DNA of 22,580 bases from JBAWAP01 sp049589355 (GCA_049589355.1 JBAWAP010000104.1:1-22580); one strand, 5' to 3'. Shown: positions 14,915-22,563, counted from the first letter of the stretch. The notes: generated by a model not told the origin, from the sequence alone. Program-made: numbers and translations.

Positions 14915-15335
14915 ATGCCCAAGCGTTGGGAGTTGACGGTGGATGGCCGCCTGGAGAACCTGGCAAGCATCGCTGATTTCGTCATCAAGGCGGCCCAATC
15001 TTCGGGCCTGGACGAGAGAGCCACCTTCGAGGTGCAGATGGCTGTAGACGAGGCCTGCACCAACGTCATCCAGCACAGCTATGGGGGGGGAAGGGAAGGG
15101 CGAAATCGTCCTCCGCTGCGAGCTTGCGGACGGCGATTTCGTGGTCACCATCCGCGACCACGGCCGCCCCTTTGATCCAGAGGCCGTTCCCCCACCGAAC
15201 TTCACATCCAGCCTGGCCGAACGCCGGGAGGGGATGCTGGGCCTCCACTTTATGCGCCAACTCATGGATGAGGTTTGTTTCCGCTTCGACGCCGAGGGCA
15301 ACAAGTTGACGATGGTCAAGAGGAGATGCCAATGA
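14915..15335 (+). pseudogene. RsbW-like anti-sigma factor kinase, frameshifted at a G8 run
   Basis: A HATPase_c_2 serine kinase of the RsbW/SpoIIAB type. Frame 1 (14915-15080) ends with the N-box E-A-C-T-N-V-I-Q-H-S-Y (E46, N50). The second half (G1 box IRDHGRPFDP, then R-E-G-M-L-G-L-H-F-M) lies in the next frame. The switch occurs at eight G (15083-15090). With seven G the join reads H-S-Y-G-G-E-G-K-G-E-I, the family sequence, and gives a full-length 139-residue protein. As written, the protein would lack the ATP-lid half. It starts 10 bases after the phosphatase remnant, behind AGAGGAGAG, and overlaps the antagonist gene by four bases. A sequencing error or slippage-based switching are both possible. 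Confidence 0.85.
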
Positions 15336-15778
15336 TCGTCCGGGAGTCAACGTTCGATGAAGGGATATGCGTCGTCAAGGCCGAGGGCCGTCTGGATGCC
15401 GCTGCCGCCTCCCAGTTGGAAGCGGATCTTATGTCTCTCCTGGCTGATGGAAAAAGCAAGATCGTGGTAGACCTGGATGGGGTCAGCTACATCTCAAGCA
15501 CTGGTCTGCGAGTGCTCTTGGTGGCTATCAAGAGAGCACGAGGAGAGGGCGGTAACCTCAAGCTGTGCTGCCTCAGCCCCCGCGTCTATGATATCTTCCG
15601 GATGGCTGGCTTCACTGCCATCTTCCCCATCCACGAGACGGAAAAGGAGGCGGTGCAAGGCTTGCTTCGAGAGCAGCAGGTGATATTGCCGATCAAGTCA
15701 AGTGAGAAGCAAGCTGGCGCTGGCGTTCCACACCAAACATATTACGAAGAGGGACCCATGAGACGCTCGACAATTTGA
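15332..15778 (+). CDS. STAS domain anti-sigma factor antagonist (RsbV/SpoIIAA type)
   Basis: A 148-residue protein whose first 110 residues form a STAS domain: I-V-V-D-L-D-G-V-S-Y-I-S-S-T-G-L-R-V-L-L around the expected phosphorylation site, Ser56, then L-K-L-C-C-L-S-P-R-V and F-x-I-F-P-I-H-E-T-E. Unphosphorylated antagonists bind the RsbW-like kinase and free its sigma factor. ATG 15332 overlaps the kinase stop (ATGA), with AGGAGA upstream. The tail after about residue 115 is longer than usual and not family-like; it may be read-in from a rearranged downstream segment, where a second frame stays open (EYELDILNPSYQAK, ending 15840). Of the three module genes, this is the only intact one. Confidence 0.88.
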   Translation: MIVRESTFDEGICVVKAEGRLDAAAASQLEADLMSLLADGKSKIVVDLDGVSYISSTGLRVLLVAIKRARGEGGNLKLCCLSPRVYDIFRMAGFTAIFPIHETEKEAVQGLLREQQVILPIKSSEKQAGAGVPHQTYYEEGPMRRSTI

Positions 15779-15892
15779 CGCTGAAGGAAAAAGGAGTAGA
15801 GTATGAGCTGGATATCCTGAATCCATCGTATCAAGCCAAGTGAACGGTGAAGTTACACCTCCACATAAATAACAATACAGGAGAAAGAAAAA

Positions 15893-16540
15893 ATGACTGA
15901 GGAACTCAACACGACGACAGAAGCAAAAGAAGAGCCAAAAGAAACTGCCATGCCAACGCGTACTGGGGTAGGAGCGAACCTCGTAGGCCCGGTTGGGATT
16001 GTCTTGATCACAGCCTATCTCATCCTGGCCTCCGCCCTCCTGCTATACAGCCTGGTGCAGTTCTGGCCTCCCCCAGCCCCGACTGCGGGGTCGGCTCCGA
16101 CCTCCTCGGCAGTAGCCTTCATCTTCTGGACACTTTCGGTTTCGGATGAGGTCCGCCTGATCTTCATCGTAGCCATGGCCGGTGCCCTCGGCGGTCTGGT
16201 GCATGCACTCCGGTCGCTCTATTGGTACGTCGGCAATCGGGAATTGGTGTTTAGCTGGCTGGCGATGTACATCCTGTTGCCCTTCGTCGGCTCAACCCTG
16301 GGCCTCGTGTTCTATTTCGTCATCCGAGGCGGGTTCTTCTCCCCCGCGGCCACCATCGAGCAAACCAGTCCCTTCGGCTTCGCCGCCCTGTCCGGTCTGG
16401 TGGGCATGTTCTCGGAACAGGCAGTGCTGAAGCTCAAAGAAGTGGCCGAGACCTTGCTGGCCCCGACGCCGAAGGGGGAGGACTATGTAGCACCAAAAAC
16501 AGAGGGGGAATCAGGAGCCGAGGCCGAACCGCAGGAATAG
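15893..16540 (+). CDS. Conserved-looking membrane protein, four helices, unknown function
   Basis: A 215-residue protein. A soluble, charged N-terminus (1-28) is followed by hydrophobic helices at about 32-56, 91-112, 122-146 and 158-175. The soluble Glu-rich C-terminus contains S-E-Q-A-V-L-K-L-K-E-V-A-E-T-L-L, a likely amphipathic helix. A Pro-rich loop (WPPPAP) lies between helices 1 and 2. I do not recognise the family. AGGAGAAAG precedes ATG 15893. Its stop is followed by a bidirectional terminator, so it is the last gene of the plus-strand block. Confidence 0.75.
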   Translation: MTEELNTTTEAKEEPKETAMPTRTGVGANLVGPVGIVLITAYLILASALLLYSLVQFWPPPAPTAGSAPTSSAVAFIFWTLSVSDEVRLIFIVAMAGALGGLVHALRSLYWYVGNRELVFSWLAMYILLPFVGSTLGLVFYFVIRGGFFSPAATIEQTSPFGFAALSGLVGMFSEQAVLKLKEVAETLLAPTPKGEDYVAPKTEGESGAEAEPQE

Positions 16541-16547
16541 AAGTAAG

Positions 16548-16582
16548 AAAGCCCCTCGGCAAAGTGACAACCGAGGGGCTTT
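16548..16582. terminator. Bidirectional Rho-independent terminator
   Basis: AAAGCCCCTCGG (16548-16559) pairs perfectly with CCGAGGGGCTTT (16571-16582) over an 11-base loop. It lies between the ends of two convergent genes (stops at 16540 on plus and 16608 on minus). The stem is flanked by A- and T-containing runs and so can serve both strands. Confidence 0.85.
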
Positions 16583-16607
16583 GACGTTATCCGCTATCTC
16601 TGCTGAA

Positions 16608-19172
16608 TTACCCTATCAACACCCGCACACTGTTGCTCCGACACTTAGAGCACATGCGCTCCTCGTCGGCGGCGGGGTCGTAGGTCACAGCCCACTCGTT
16701 CCCACAGCGCATACAAATCATCGTGGCTGCCGTAGGTTCCTTCACCCTGTCCAGAGCGCTGCGGATGGGGGTCTTAGCTTCTTTCAGCGCCTCGCAGGTC
16801 TGTTGCATTTCCTCCGCAGTGACCCCCGCCCACAGTTCGTCCAGTTCCTGCATCACCCTGGCCCACTTCTGGCCCTCGGCGGCGCTGACCCAGTCCAACT
16901 GCAAGCGCTCCGGGCGCACACCCCGCTTCTCTAAACCCTCCCACAGAGCATCAACGCGACGCACGGTCTGGCGGTTGGCGTTGATGTAGTGGCAATCGGC
17001 GTAGTGACAGCCCGAAACCAGCACCACCGGCGCTCCTTTTCGGAAGGCGTACCACACGAAATCGGGGCTGACCCGCCCGGAGCACATGGTGCGGATGAGG
17101 CGGGCGTTAGGCGGGTATTCCATGCGTCCCACCCCCGCTGTGTCTGCCCCTGCATAGGAGCACCAGTTGCAGGCAAAAGCCACGATGGGCGGCTTAGCTC
17201 CATCTCCATCAAGCATAGAATCTATCATGGCGTAGATGGCCTGGTCGGAGAAGTGGCGCATGGTGATGGCTTCGTACTGACACTCGGCTGAACAAGTGCC
17301 ACACCCCGCACAAGCGGCCGAGATCACCCGGGCCGGCTGCTTCTTCTCCCAGACGATAGCCCCGTACGGACAAACCGGAGCGCACAGCCCGCAGGCCTTG
17401 CACAGCGCCTCGTCCACAACGGCGGTGATGGCCTCTACTGTGATTGTGGGTGCGCTCAACAGGATCTCGGCTCGGGAGGCGGCAGCGGAGGCCTGGGTCA
17501 CTGAGTCTTTGATGTCCTTGGGCGACTCGGCACAGCCGGCCAAGAAGACGCCCTTCGTGGGCGCGTCCACCGGCTTCAACTTGGGATGCGACTCCATGAA
17601 GAAGCCATCGGAGGTACGCGAGAGGGTGAGGAGCTGCTTGACCACATCGCTGTCCTGGCGGGGCACGGCGCCGATGGAGAGTATCAGCATGTCCAACTCG
17701 TGTTCCTCCAACCGCCTAGCGGTGGTGTTCTCCACCAAGACCTGTAAGTTACGCGTTTCGGGATCCTCCATCACCTCGCCCGGCAAGCCCCTGATGTACT
17801 TGACCCCCGCCGCCCTGGAGCGCATGTAGAGGTCCTCAAAACCCTTACCGAAGGTCCGCATGTCCATGTAGAACACGGTGATGTCAGTGTCTGGGTAGTG
17901 GTCTTTGAGCAGGAGGCTGTCCTTGACGGTGTTCATACAGCAGATGTTGGAACAGTAGGGGTTGCCCCGCCCGTCCTGAGAGCGAGAGCCGACGCACTGA
18001 ATGAAGCCAATGCGCTGAGGCGTCCGCCGATCGGTGGGACGGACTAAATGGCCTTCAGTGGGACCACCGGCGGAGATCAGCCTCTCGAACTCCAGGCTGG
18101 TAATGACGTTCTCGTAACGGGTGTAGCCGTACTCGTCCATCTCCGTGGGGTCGTAGGCTTCCATCCCCGTGGCCACGATTACGGCTCCCACCTCGAACTC
18201 GACGATCTCATCCCGCATGTCGAAATCAATGCACTGCTTGTCGCAGGCCTCCATGCATTTACCACAGGCAATGGGGTTGTCGCCCAGACATTCCTGCATG
18301 TTGATGATGTACGATGAAGGCACAGCTTGGGGAAAGGGGATGTAGACAGCCCGGCGGGTGGAGAGGCCCATCTGGAATTCGTCAGGCTTGACGATTGGGC
18401 AGACCGGGACGCAGTCGCCGCAGGCCGTGCACTCCTTCTCGTCCACGTAACGGGCCTTCTTGCGCACCCTGACTTTGAAGTTACCTACATAGCCGGAGAT
18501 GTCCTCTACCTCGCTGTAGGCTAACAACTCGATCCTGGAATGTCGACCGACATCCATCATCTTGGGACCGAGTATTCATATACTACAGTCCATCGTGGGA
18601 TAGGTTTTGTCCAGTTGAGCCATGATCCCACCGATGGAGGGCTCTTTTTCCACGAGATAGACCTGATGGCCGGCGTCGGCCAGATCGAGAGATGCCTGGA
18701 TGCCGGCCACACCCCCGCCGATGACCAGCACGGCATCGGTGACGGGCAACCGCTCCTCGGTCTGGGGAAGGAGCCAGTGGGCCCGCGCCACCGCCACACG
18801 CACGATGTCCCCGGCCTTGCGGGTAGCCGCTTCCCTATCGCGGAGGTGTACCCAGGAGCAGTGCTCTCGGATGTTGGCCATCTCCAGAAGATACTGGTTC
18901 AGGCCCACCTCCTGAATGCAGTTGCGGAAGGTAGGCTCGTGCAGGCGGGGCGAACAAGAGGCCACCACCACCCGGTTGAGCTTGTGTTCCACCACGCGGC
19001 GCTTGATCTCTTGCTGGCCGGGGTCGGAGCAGGTGTACTTGTTGCGAACCGCCACCACCACACCGGGCAGAGTCGCCGCGTACTCCCGCACCGCCGCGGT
19101 GTCCACACTGCCGGCGATGTTCAGCCCGCAGTCGCAGACGAAAACGCCGATGCGTAAATCTTCCTTGAGCAT
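16608..19172 (-). CDS. hdrA: HdrA-FlpD fusion with in-frame UGA, probable selenoprotein
   Basis: An 854-residue flavoprotein of the heterodisulfide reductase A family, read as one gene across UGA at 18576-18578 (residue 199). The N-terminal domain (1-140) is followed by an FAD-binding VLVIGGGVAG and G-G-I-M-A-Q-L-D-K-T-Y-P-T-M-D-C-S-I, then the UGA, then I-L-G-P-K-M-M-D-V-G. In the family this position is Cys or Sec. Two ferredoxin-type regions follow (C-T-A-C-G-D-C from about 248; C-K-A-C-G-L-C and C-A-G-C-G-T-C later). A FlpD/MvhD domain (FACNWCSYAGADTAG) and a C-terminal zinc ribbon (C-M-R-C, C-S-K-C) come last. HdrA performs flavin-based electron transfer or bifurcation. ATG 19172 follows GGTGGAGGTG; GTG 19184 is an alternative. 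If UGA were a stop, neither half would be functional. Confidence 0.85.
18537..18555 (-). promoter_or_regulatory. SECIS-like hairpin downstream of the hdrA UGA
   Basis: On the mRNA strand, 20 bases after the UGA, GGA-U-GUC-GGUC-GAC-AU-UCC forms a stem with a GGUC loop and a U next to a 3-bp upper stem. This closely parallels the Escherichia coli fdhF SECIS (GGU-U-GCA-GGUC-UGC-ACC), where SelB reads the loop GU and the bulged U. The loop lies 27 bases from the UGA, within the usual bacterial range. Confidence 0.65.
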
Positions 19173-19185
19173 CTGCACCTCCACC

Positions 19186-19220
19186 TTTGGATTTTGAACT
19201 TTGGACTTTGAGCTTTGGAT
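19186..19220. repeat. Heptamer tandem array between NSDH gene and hdrA
   Basis: Five 7-base units on the plus strand (TTTGGAT, TTTGAAC, TTTGGAC, TTTGAGC, TTTGGAT). They fill the gap between the stop of the dehydrogenase (19226) and the hdrA ribosome binding site. Confidence 0.9.
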
Positions 19221-19225
19221 TTCGT

Positions 19226-20581
19226 TTATCCTTTCCCAATCCCCCGATAAATGAAACCTGCTTCCCGGCAGGCTTTGGCGCTAAAGACGTTGCGGCCGTC
19301 AACGATGACCGGCGTGCGCATCAATCCTTTCACGCGCTTCAGGTCCAGCCCAAAGTACATCTGGTGTTTGGTGACCAGGGCCAGGCAATCGGCCCCGCGC
19401 AGAGCTTCGTCCAGATCACGAGTCAGCTCCTCTCCCTCATAGCCCCAAACAAAGGGATCGTGAGCCATGACCCAGGCACCCCTCGCCTGTAAAGTGCCGA
19501 TCAATGGCTGAGCCGGGGTGTTGCGGACGTCGTCCGAATCCTCCAGGTAGGCGACTCCCAAAACCGCCACCCGCGATCCCTTGACCTCCCTACCGGCTTC
19601 AGCCAGCGCCTCCTCCACCAGGCGCGCCATGTGATCCGGCATGGCATCGTTGATGCGGCGGGCCAAGGTGATCATTGCCGTGTCCACGTCCCGGGAGCCG
19701 TATTCTTTCACCCCAAAACGCAATAGCCAGGTGTCCTTGGGCAGGCAATGCCCACCCACGCCGGCTCCTGGGAGGTGCATGTGGCGATCCGGACGGGCGT
19801 TGATCAGCTCCCGCATCTCGTAGACGTCCACTCCCAGGCTCTCACAGATCAGGGCCATCTCGTTGGCGAAAGCGATGTTGACGTCTCGATAGGCGTTTTC
19901 CACCGTCTTGGCCAGCTCAGCGGTGAGGACATCGGTGGCCGTGATCTCCCACTTGACAATGGTGCTGTACAGCTCCACCGCCAACTCCGTGCTCCTGGCA
20001 TCAATACCCCCCACCACGCGGGGGAAATCCACCATGAATTCGAGAAGTTTGCCCGGCATCACCCGTTCGTAGGAGAAAGCCAGGTAGAAATCCTGGCCGG
20101 CTTTCAGGCCAGAGGTCTCCTCCAGGATCGGGAGCACGATGTTCTGGGTCGTACCGGGCGCGACGGTGGATTCGATGACCACCAAAGCGCCCCTCTTCAC
20201 GTACTGGCCTACGGCGGTGCTAACCTCGCGCAGGGAGAGGTACTCGGGAACCCTGCGTTGTACATCTGTCGGTGTCTGAACGTCAATCAAGATAACGTCA
20301 GCGTCCTTGCAGACCGAGATGTCATCTGTCACTCGGAACGTCCCCTTCTTTACCACCCGGCCAATCAGATCAGCCAGCCCCGGCTCCTGTCCATCAAAAG
20401 GACTCAGACCCTTATTCAAAACGTCAATCTTCCACCCGGAGCGCTCCGAGCGGCGCTGTACTCCGATCACCTGGTGGCCGGGCACATCGGCCAAAAGCAC
20501 CGCGCAAGGAATGCCGACGTATCCCATGCCGATGACCACGATCATTTTCGATTTTCGATTTTCGAGTTTCGATTTTGGCAT
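19226..20581 (-). CDS. Nucleotide-sugar dehydrogenase (UDP-glucose/UDP-ManNAc dehydrogenase family)
   Basis: A 451-residue protein that oxidises a UDP- or GDP-sugar to the uronate for cell-surface glycan synthesis. Counting from the core start MIVVIGMGYVG (Rossmann NAD site), it has the conserved E-S-T-V-A-P-G-T-T, an E-R-V-x-P-G segment, K-x-x-E-N-A-Y-R-D-V-N-I-A and the catalytic G-G-H-C-L-P-K-D with Cys267. A C-terminal domain carries VAVLGVAYLEDSDDVR. The pattern is closest to the WecC/UDP-ManNAc type, but substrate identity is not certain. ATG 20581 is chosen because AGGAGGG lies just upstream; the first 12 residues (MPKSKLENRKSK) are encoded by a heptamer repeat lying between the Shine-Dalgarno sequence and the core ATG 20545. 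It sits between two Hdr genes without an evident functional link. Confidence 0.92.
   Translation of the reverse strand: MPKSKLENRKSKMIVVIGMGYVGIPCAVLLADVPGHQVIGVQRRSERSGWKIDVLNKGLSPFDGQEPGLADLIGRVVKKGTFRVTDDISVCKDADVILIDVQTPTDVQRRVPEYLSLREVSTAVGQYVKRGALVVIESTVAPGTTQNIVLPILEETSGLKAGQDFYLAFSYERVMPGKLLEFMVDFPRVVGGIDARSTELAVELYSTIVKWEITATDVLTAELAKTVENAYRDVNIAFANEMALICESLGVDVYEMRELINARPDRHMHLPGAGVGGHCLPKDTWLLRFGVKEYGSRDVDTAMITLARRINDAMPDHMARLVEEALAEAGREVKGSRVAVLGVAYLEDSDDVRNTPAQPLIGTLQARGAWVMAHDPFVWGYEGEELTRDLDEALRGADCLALVTKHQMYFGLDLKRVKGLMRTPVIVDGRNVFSAKACREAGFIYRGIGKG
20543..20577. repeat. Heptamer array encoding the dehydrogenase N-terminal extension
   Basis: Five 7-base units on the plus strand (CATTTTC, GATTTTC, GATTTTC, GAGTTTC, GATTTTG). 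They lie inside the reading frame between the Shine-Dalgarno-proximal ATG 20581 and the core ATG 20545. Confidence 0.9.
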
Positions 20582-20610
20582 CTTCCCTCCTGCCTAGCAC
20601 TACCATTTGA

Positions 20611-20645
20611 GACCTGAGACTTGCGACCTGCGACTTGCGACCCCT
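20611..20645. repeat. Heptamer array at the end of the FlpD-HdrC-HdrB gene
   Basis: Units GACCTGA, GACTTGC, GACCTGC, GACTTGC and GACCCCT (plus strand) run directly into the stop codon (20644-20646) of the Hdr fusion gene. Confidence 0.9.
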
Positions 20646-22251
20646 AAATCAGCGCTTCGTCCACCAAAGTGATTAGATCCCGGATCTCTATCCCCATCTT
20701 CTCACCCAGTCTCCCATCGTCCAGGGCGCACTTGAAATGGATCTGGCACTTGGCGCAGGCGGTGACCAATAGCTCGGCGCCTGTTGCCTGGGCTTCGTGC
20801 AGGCGGTCCACCTGGATCTGCTTGTTGATAGCCCCACAATTGGTCCAACAACTGGTGCCACAACACAAAGCATTCTTGCCACTGTGCTCCATCTCCACCA
20901 GTTCCAGCCCCAGGGCCTCGATCACCTGCCGGGGCGCATCGTAGACGCCCAGGTGCCGTCCCAGGCGACAGGGATCGTGGTATGTTACAATCCGTGATGC
21001 ATGAGGCGTGATACGTGATTTGCCCTCCGCCAGCCTCTGGGCCAGTAGTTCGGTGATGTGCATGACTTCCATCCCCAGGTCGCCCACGCTTGGGCTGAGC
21101 CTAGCCGAAGCATAGGCAGGATAGTCAACCTTTAGCGTGCGGGCACACTCCGGGCAGGTGGTGACGATGCGCTTGGCTCCTGTCTCCCGCAGCATAGCCG
21201 CGTTCAGCTCGGCCAGCTTGCGGAAGTTGGCGACGTCCCCTTCCCACAGAAGGTCGTGGCCGCAACAGCGCTCGTTCTCCAAGACGATGGGCTCGATCCC
21301 CAGGCGGTTGAGCACCCGGACGGCACTCCGGACGATCTCTACCCCCTGGGCACCGATCTTGTTGAAAAGGACGTCGTAATAGGGCAGGCAGCCGACAAAG
21401 TAGACGGTGTCGGAGTCATTTGAAACCTTGAGATCCTCATCGAGCCATTCCAGGCGATTCTGCTTCAACTCGGGCGAAGCCATCATCCGCATCCAGGTCT
21501 GGATAGCCTCGCCGTGAGAGCAGAGCCCTTCCTCGCCCACCCCCCGCGCCAGGGCCCGCAGGTTGCGGATGAACTCCACGTAGTGGACATCCGAAGGGCA
21601 GCGCTCGGAGCATTGCTGGCAAGTGAGACAGGACCAGAGTAGAACATCGGTCAGCAATTCTTCCCCCTCACCCCAGATAGTCCTCTCCACCGTCAGGCGA
21701 GGTGAGTAGGCTGGTTCCCGGCGCGAGATGGGACAGACCGAAGTGCACTTGCCACACTCCAGGCAATAATAGGCTTTGGTGTTCTTAATTATCTCTGGAA
21801 GTTGGAGGTTGGAGGTTGGAGGTTGGAGAACTGAATGACTTCCAACTTCTAACTTCCAACTTCTAACTTCCAACCTACAAAACTCCGTCACCTTCTGGAC
21901 GAATGCCTCCCCTTCCCCTGCCCCCACCCAATCCAGCTTCAGTCGCTCATCCTCGATGCCCAAGAGATGGGCGATGGCCCTGGTCTCTTTGAAGAGCTCC
22001 TCCGCCCGTTGGTTGCCGAACTCGTAGTGACACTCTCCAGGCGGGCAGCCAAGGAGCAGCACGCCATCAGCTCCCAGCTCAAAGGCTCTTAGAATGAGGC
22101 CTGGGTGCAGCCGTCCCAGGCACATCACCCGGATGGGGCGCACGTTGGCCGGATAAGCCAGTCGTTGGCTGCCGGCTGTCTCCAGAGCACTGTAGGCGCT
22201 CCAGTTACAAGTGAACACAACGACACGAGGTTCTATGCTACCAGGAAACAT
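20644..22251 (-). CDS. FlpD-HdrC-HdrB-like fusion, iron-sulfur electron-transfer protein
   Basis: A 535-residue fusion. The N-terminal FlpD/MvhD domain (about 1-125; VVVFTCNWSAYSALETAG, M-C-L-G-R, GCPPGECHYEFGN) normally links an electron donor to HdrA. A repeat-encoded linker (about 125-153) follows. The HdrC-like part has two 4Fe-4S motifs (C-L-E-C-G-K-C-T-S-V-C-P; C-L-T-C-Q-Q-C-S-E-R-C-P). The HdrB-like part has two CCG domains: C-C-G-H-D with C-P-E-C, and C-C-G-T-S with C-A-K-C. CCG cysteines bind the non-cubane clusters that reduce disulfides in HdrB. It probably partners with the HdrA-FlpD protein encoded 1.5 kb downstream on the same strand. ATG 22251 follows GGAGG. The actual substrate (heterodisulfide or another thiol or electron acceptor) is unknown. 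Confidence 0.88.
   Translation of the reverse strand: MFPGSIEPRVVVFTCNWSAYSALETAGSQRLAYPANVRPIRVMCLGRLHPGLILRAFELGADGVLLLGCPPGECHYEFGNQRAEELFKETRAIAHLLGIEDERLKLDWVGAGEGEAFVQKVTEFCRLEVRSWKLEVGSHSVLQPPTSNLQLPEIIKNTKAYYCLECGKCTSVCPISRREPAYSPRLTVERTIWGEGEELLTDVLLWSCLTCQQCSERCPSDVHYVEFIRNLRALARGVGEEGLCSHGEAIQTWMRMMASPELKQNRLEWLDEDLKVSNDSDTVYFVGCLPYYDVLFNKIGAQGVEIVRSAVRVLNRLGIEPIVLENERCCGHDLLWEGDVANFRKLAELNAAMLRETGAKRIVTTCPECARTLKVDYPAYASARLSPSVGDLGMEVMHITELLAQRLAEGKSRITPHASRIVTYHDPCRLGRHLGVYDAPRQVIEALGLELVEMEHSGKNALCCGTSCWTNCGAINKQIQVDRLHEAQATGAELLVTACAKCQIHFKCALDDGRLGEKMGIEIRDLITLVDEALI
21794..21880. repeat. Inverted heptamer array inside a coding region
   Basis: Five units of the GTTGGAG type (21794-21828) face six of the CTTCCAA type (21839-21880) over a 10-base spacer, so a stem of about 35 bp can form. 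The 87 bases equal 29 codons and keep the frame of the FlpD-HdrC-HdrB gene, encoding its interdomain linker (SWKLEVGSHSVLQPPTSN). Confidence 0.92.
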
Positions 22252-22320
22252 GCACCCCTCCGGACATCAGCTCACGAAGATACACACCCGTGAAAACGCG
22301 ATCTCGGTATATGAGCTTCT

Positions 22321-22563
22321 TTACTCCCCTATTTTCACATAAATTGGGGAACTGGTGGATGTCACTGTCACATTACCAGACCCGTCTGCTATAATCGTGG
22401 TCTTTTCGCCCAGCATCGTGATGAGCGAAGCCTGGGTTGCTGGAGCAATATTGATAGTTACATCCTGATTGATCGGCTTTTGGTAACTGCTCAGCCTGCT
22501 AACGCTGGTTGAGCATTCAAAGCAGGGGGCACATAGGGTGCTCCCGTCAGCGCCAATCTCAGG
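22321..22563 (-). pseudogene. Fragment of a surface-protein-like gene (3' end)
   Basis: A minus-strand frame of about 80 codons ends at TAA 22321-22323 with T-I-I-A-D-G-S-G-N-V-T-V-T-S-T-S-S-P-I-Y-V-K-I-G-E. The D-G-x-G-x-V-T-V-x-x-S-x-x-P-I-Y-V ending is typical of extracellular beta-rich or glycosidase-type proteins. An in-frame TAG at 22564-22566 and no start codon suggest a relic; a frameshift from a gene continuing past the window edge is also possible. The remaining bases 22252-22320, before the FlpD-HdrC-HdrB gene, hold only its ribosome binding site. Confidence 0.4.

Noticed and set aside
15779..15840. Open frame ending YELDILNPSYQAK as a thioredoxin-like or other gene tail
   Set aside because: About 20 codons beyond the STAS gene without identifiable homology; mentioned only as a possible sign of rearrangement.
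18540..19157. Plus-strand ORF of 205 codons opposite hdrA
   Set aside because: His/Gly-rich translation typical of antisense frames in GC-rich genes; hdrA motifs lie on the other strand.
16608..19184. Two separate genes: an HdrA N-terminal fragment (18576-19184) and a second HdrA-like ORF (16608-18560)
   Set aside because: Both ORFs are in one frame, the five codons between them match HdrA, and the break falls on the known Cys/Sec position with a SECIS-like hairpin. One gene with a recoded UGA explains this better.
19748..20617. Plus-strand ORF of 289 codons opposite the dehydrogenase
   Set aside because: It is antisense to a clearly conserved enzyme, shows no family motif and has no ribosome binding site; it is a shadow of codon bias.
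21794..21880. CRISPR-like array
   Set aside because: Units are 7 bases without spacers, arranged as an inverted pair; nothing resembles CRISPR repeats or cas genes anywhere in the window.
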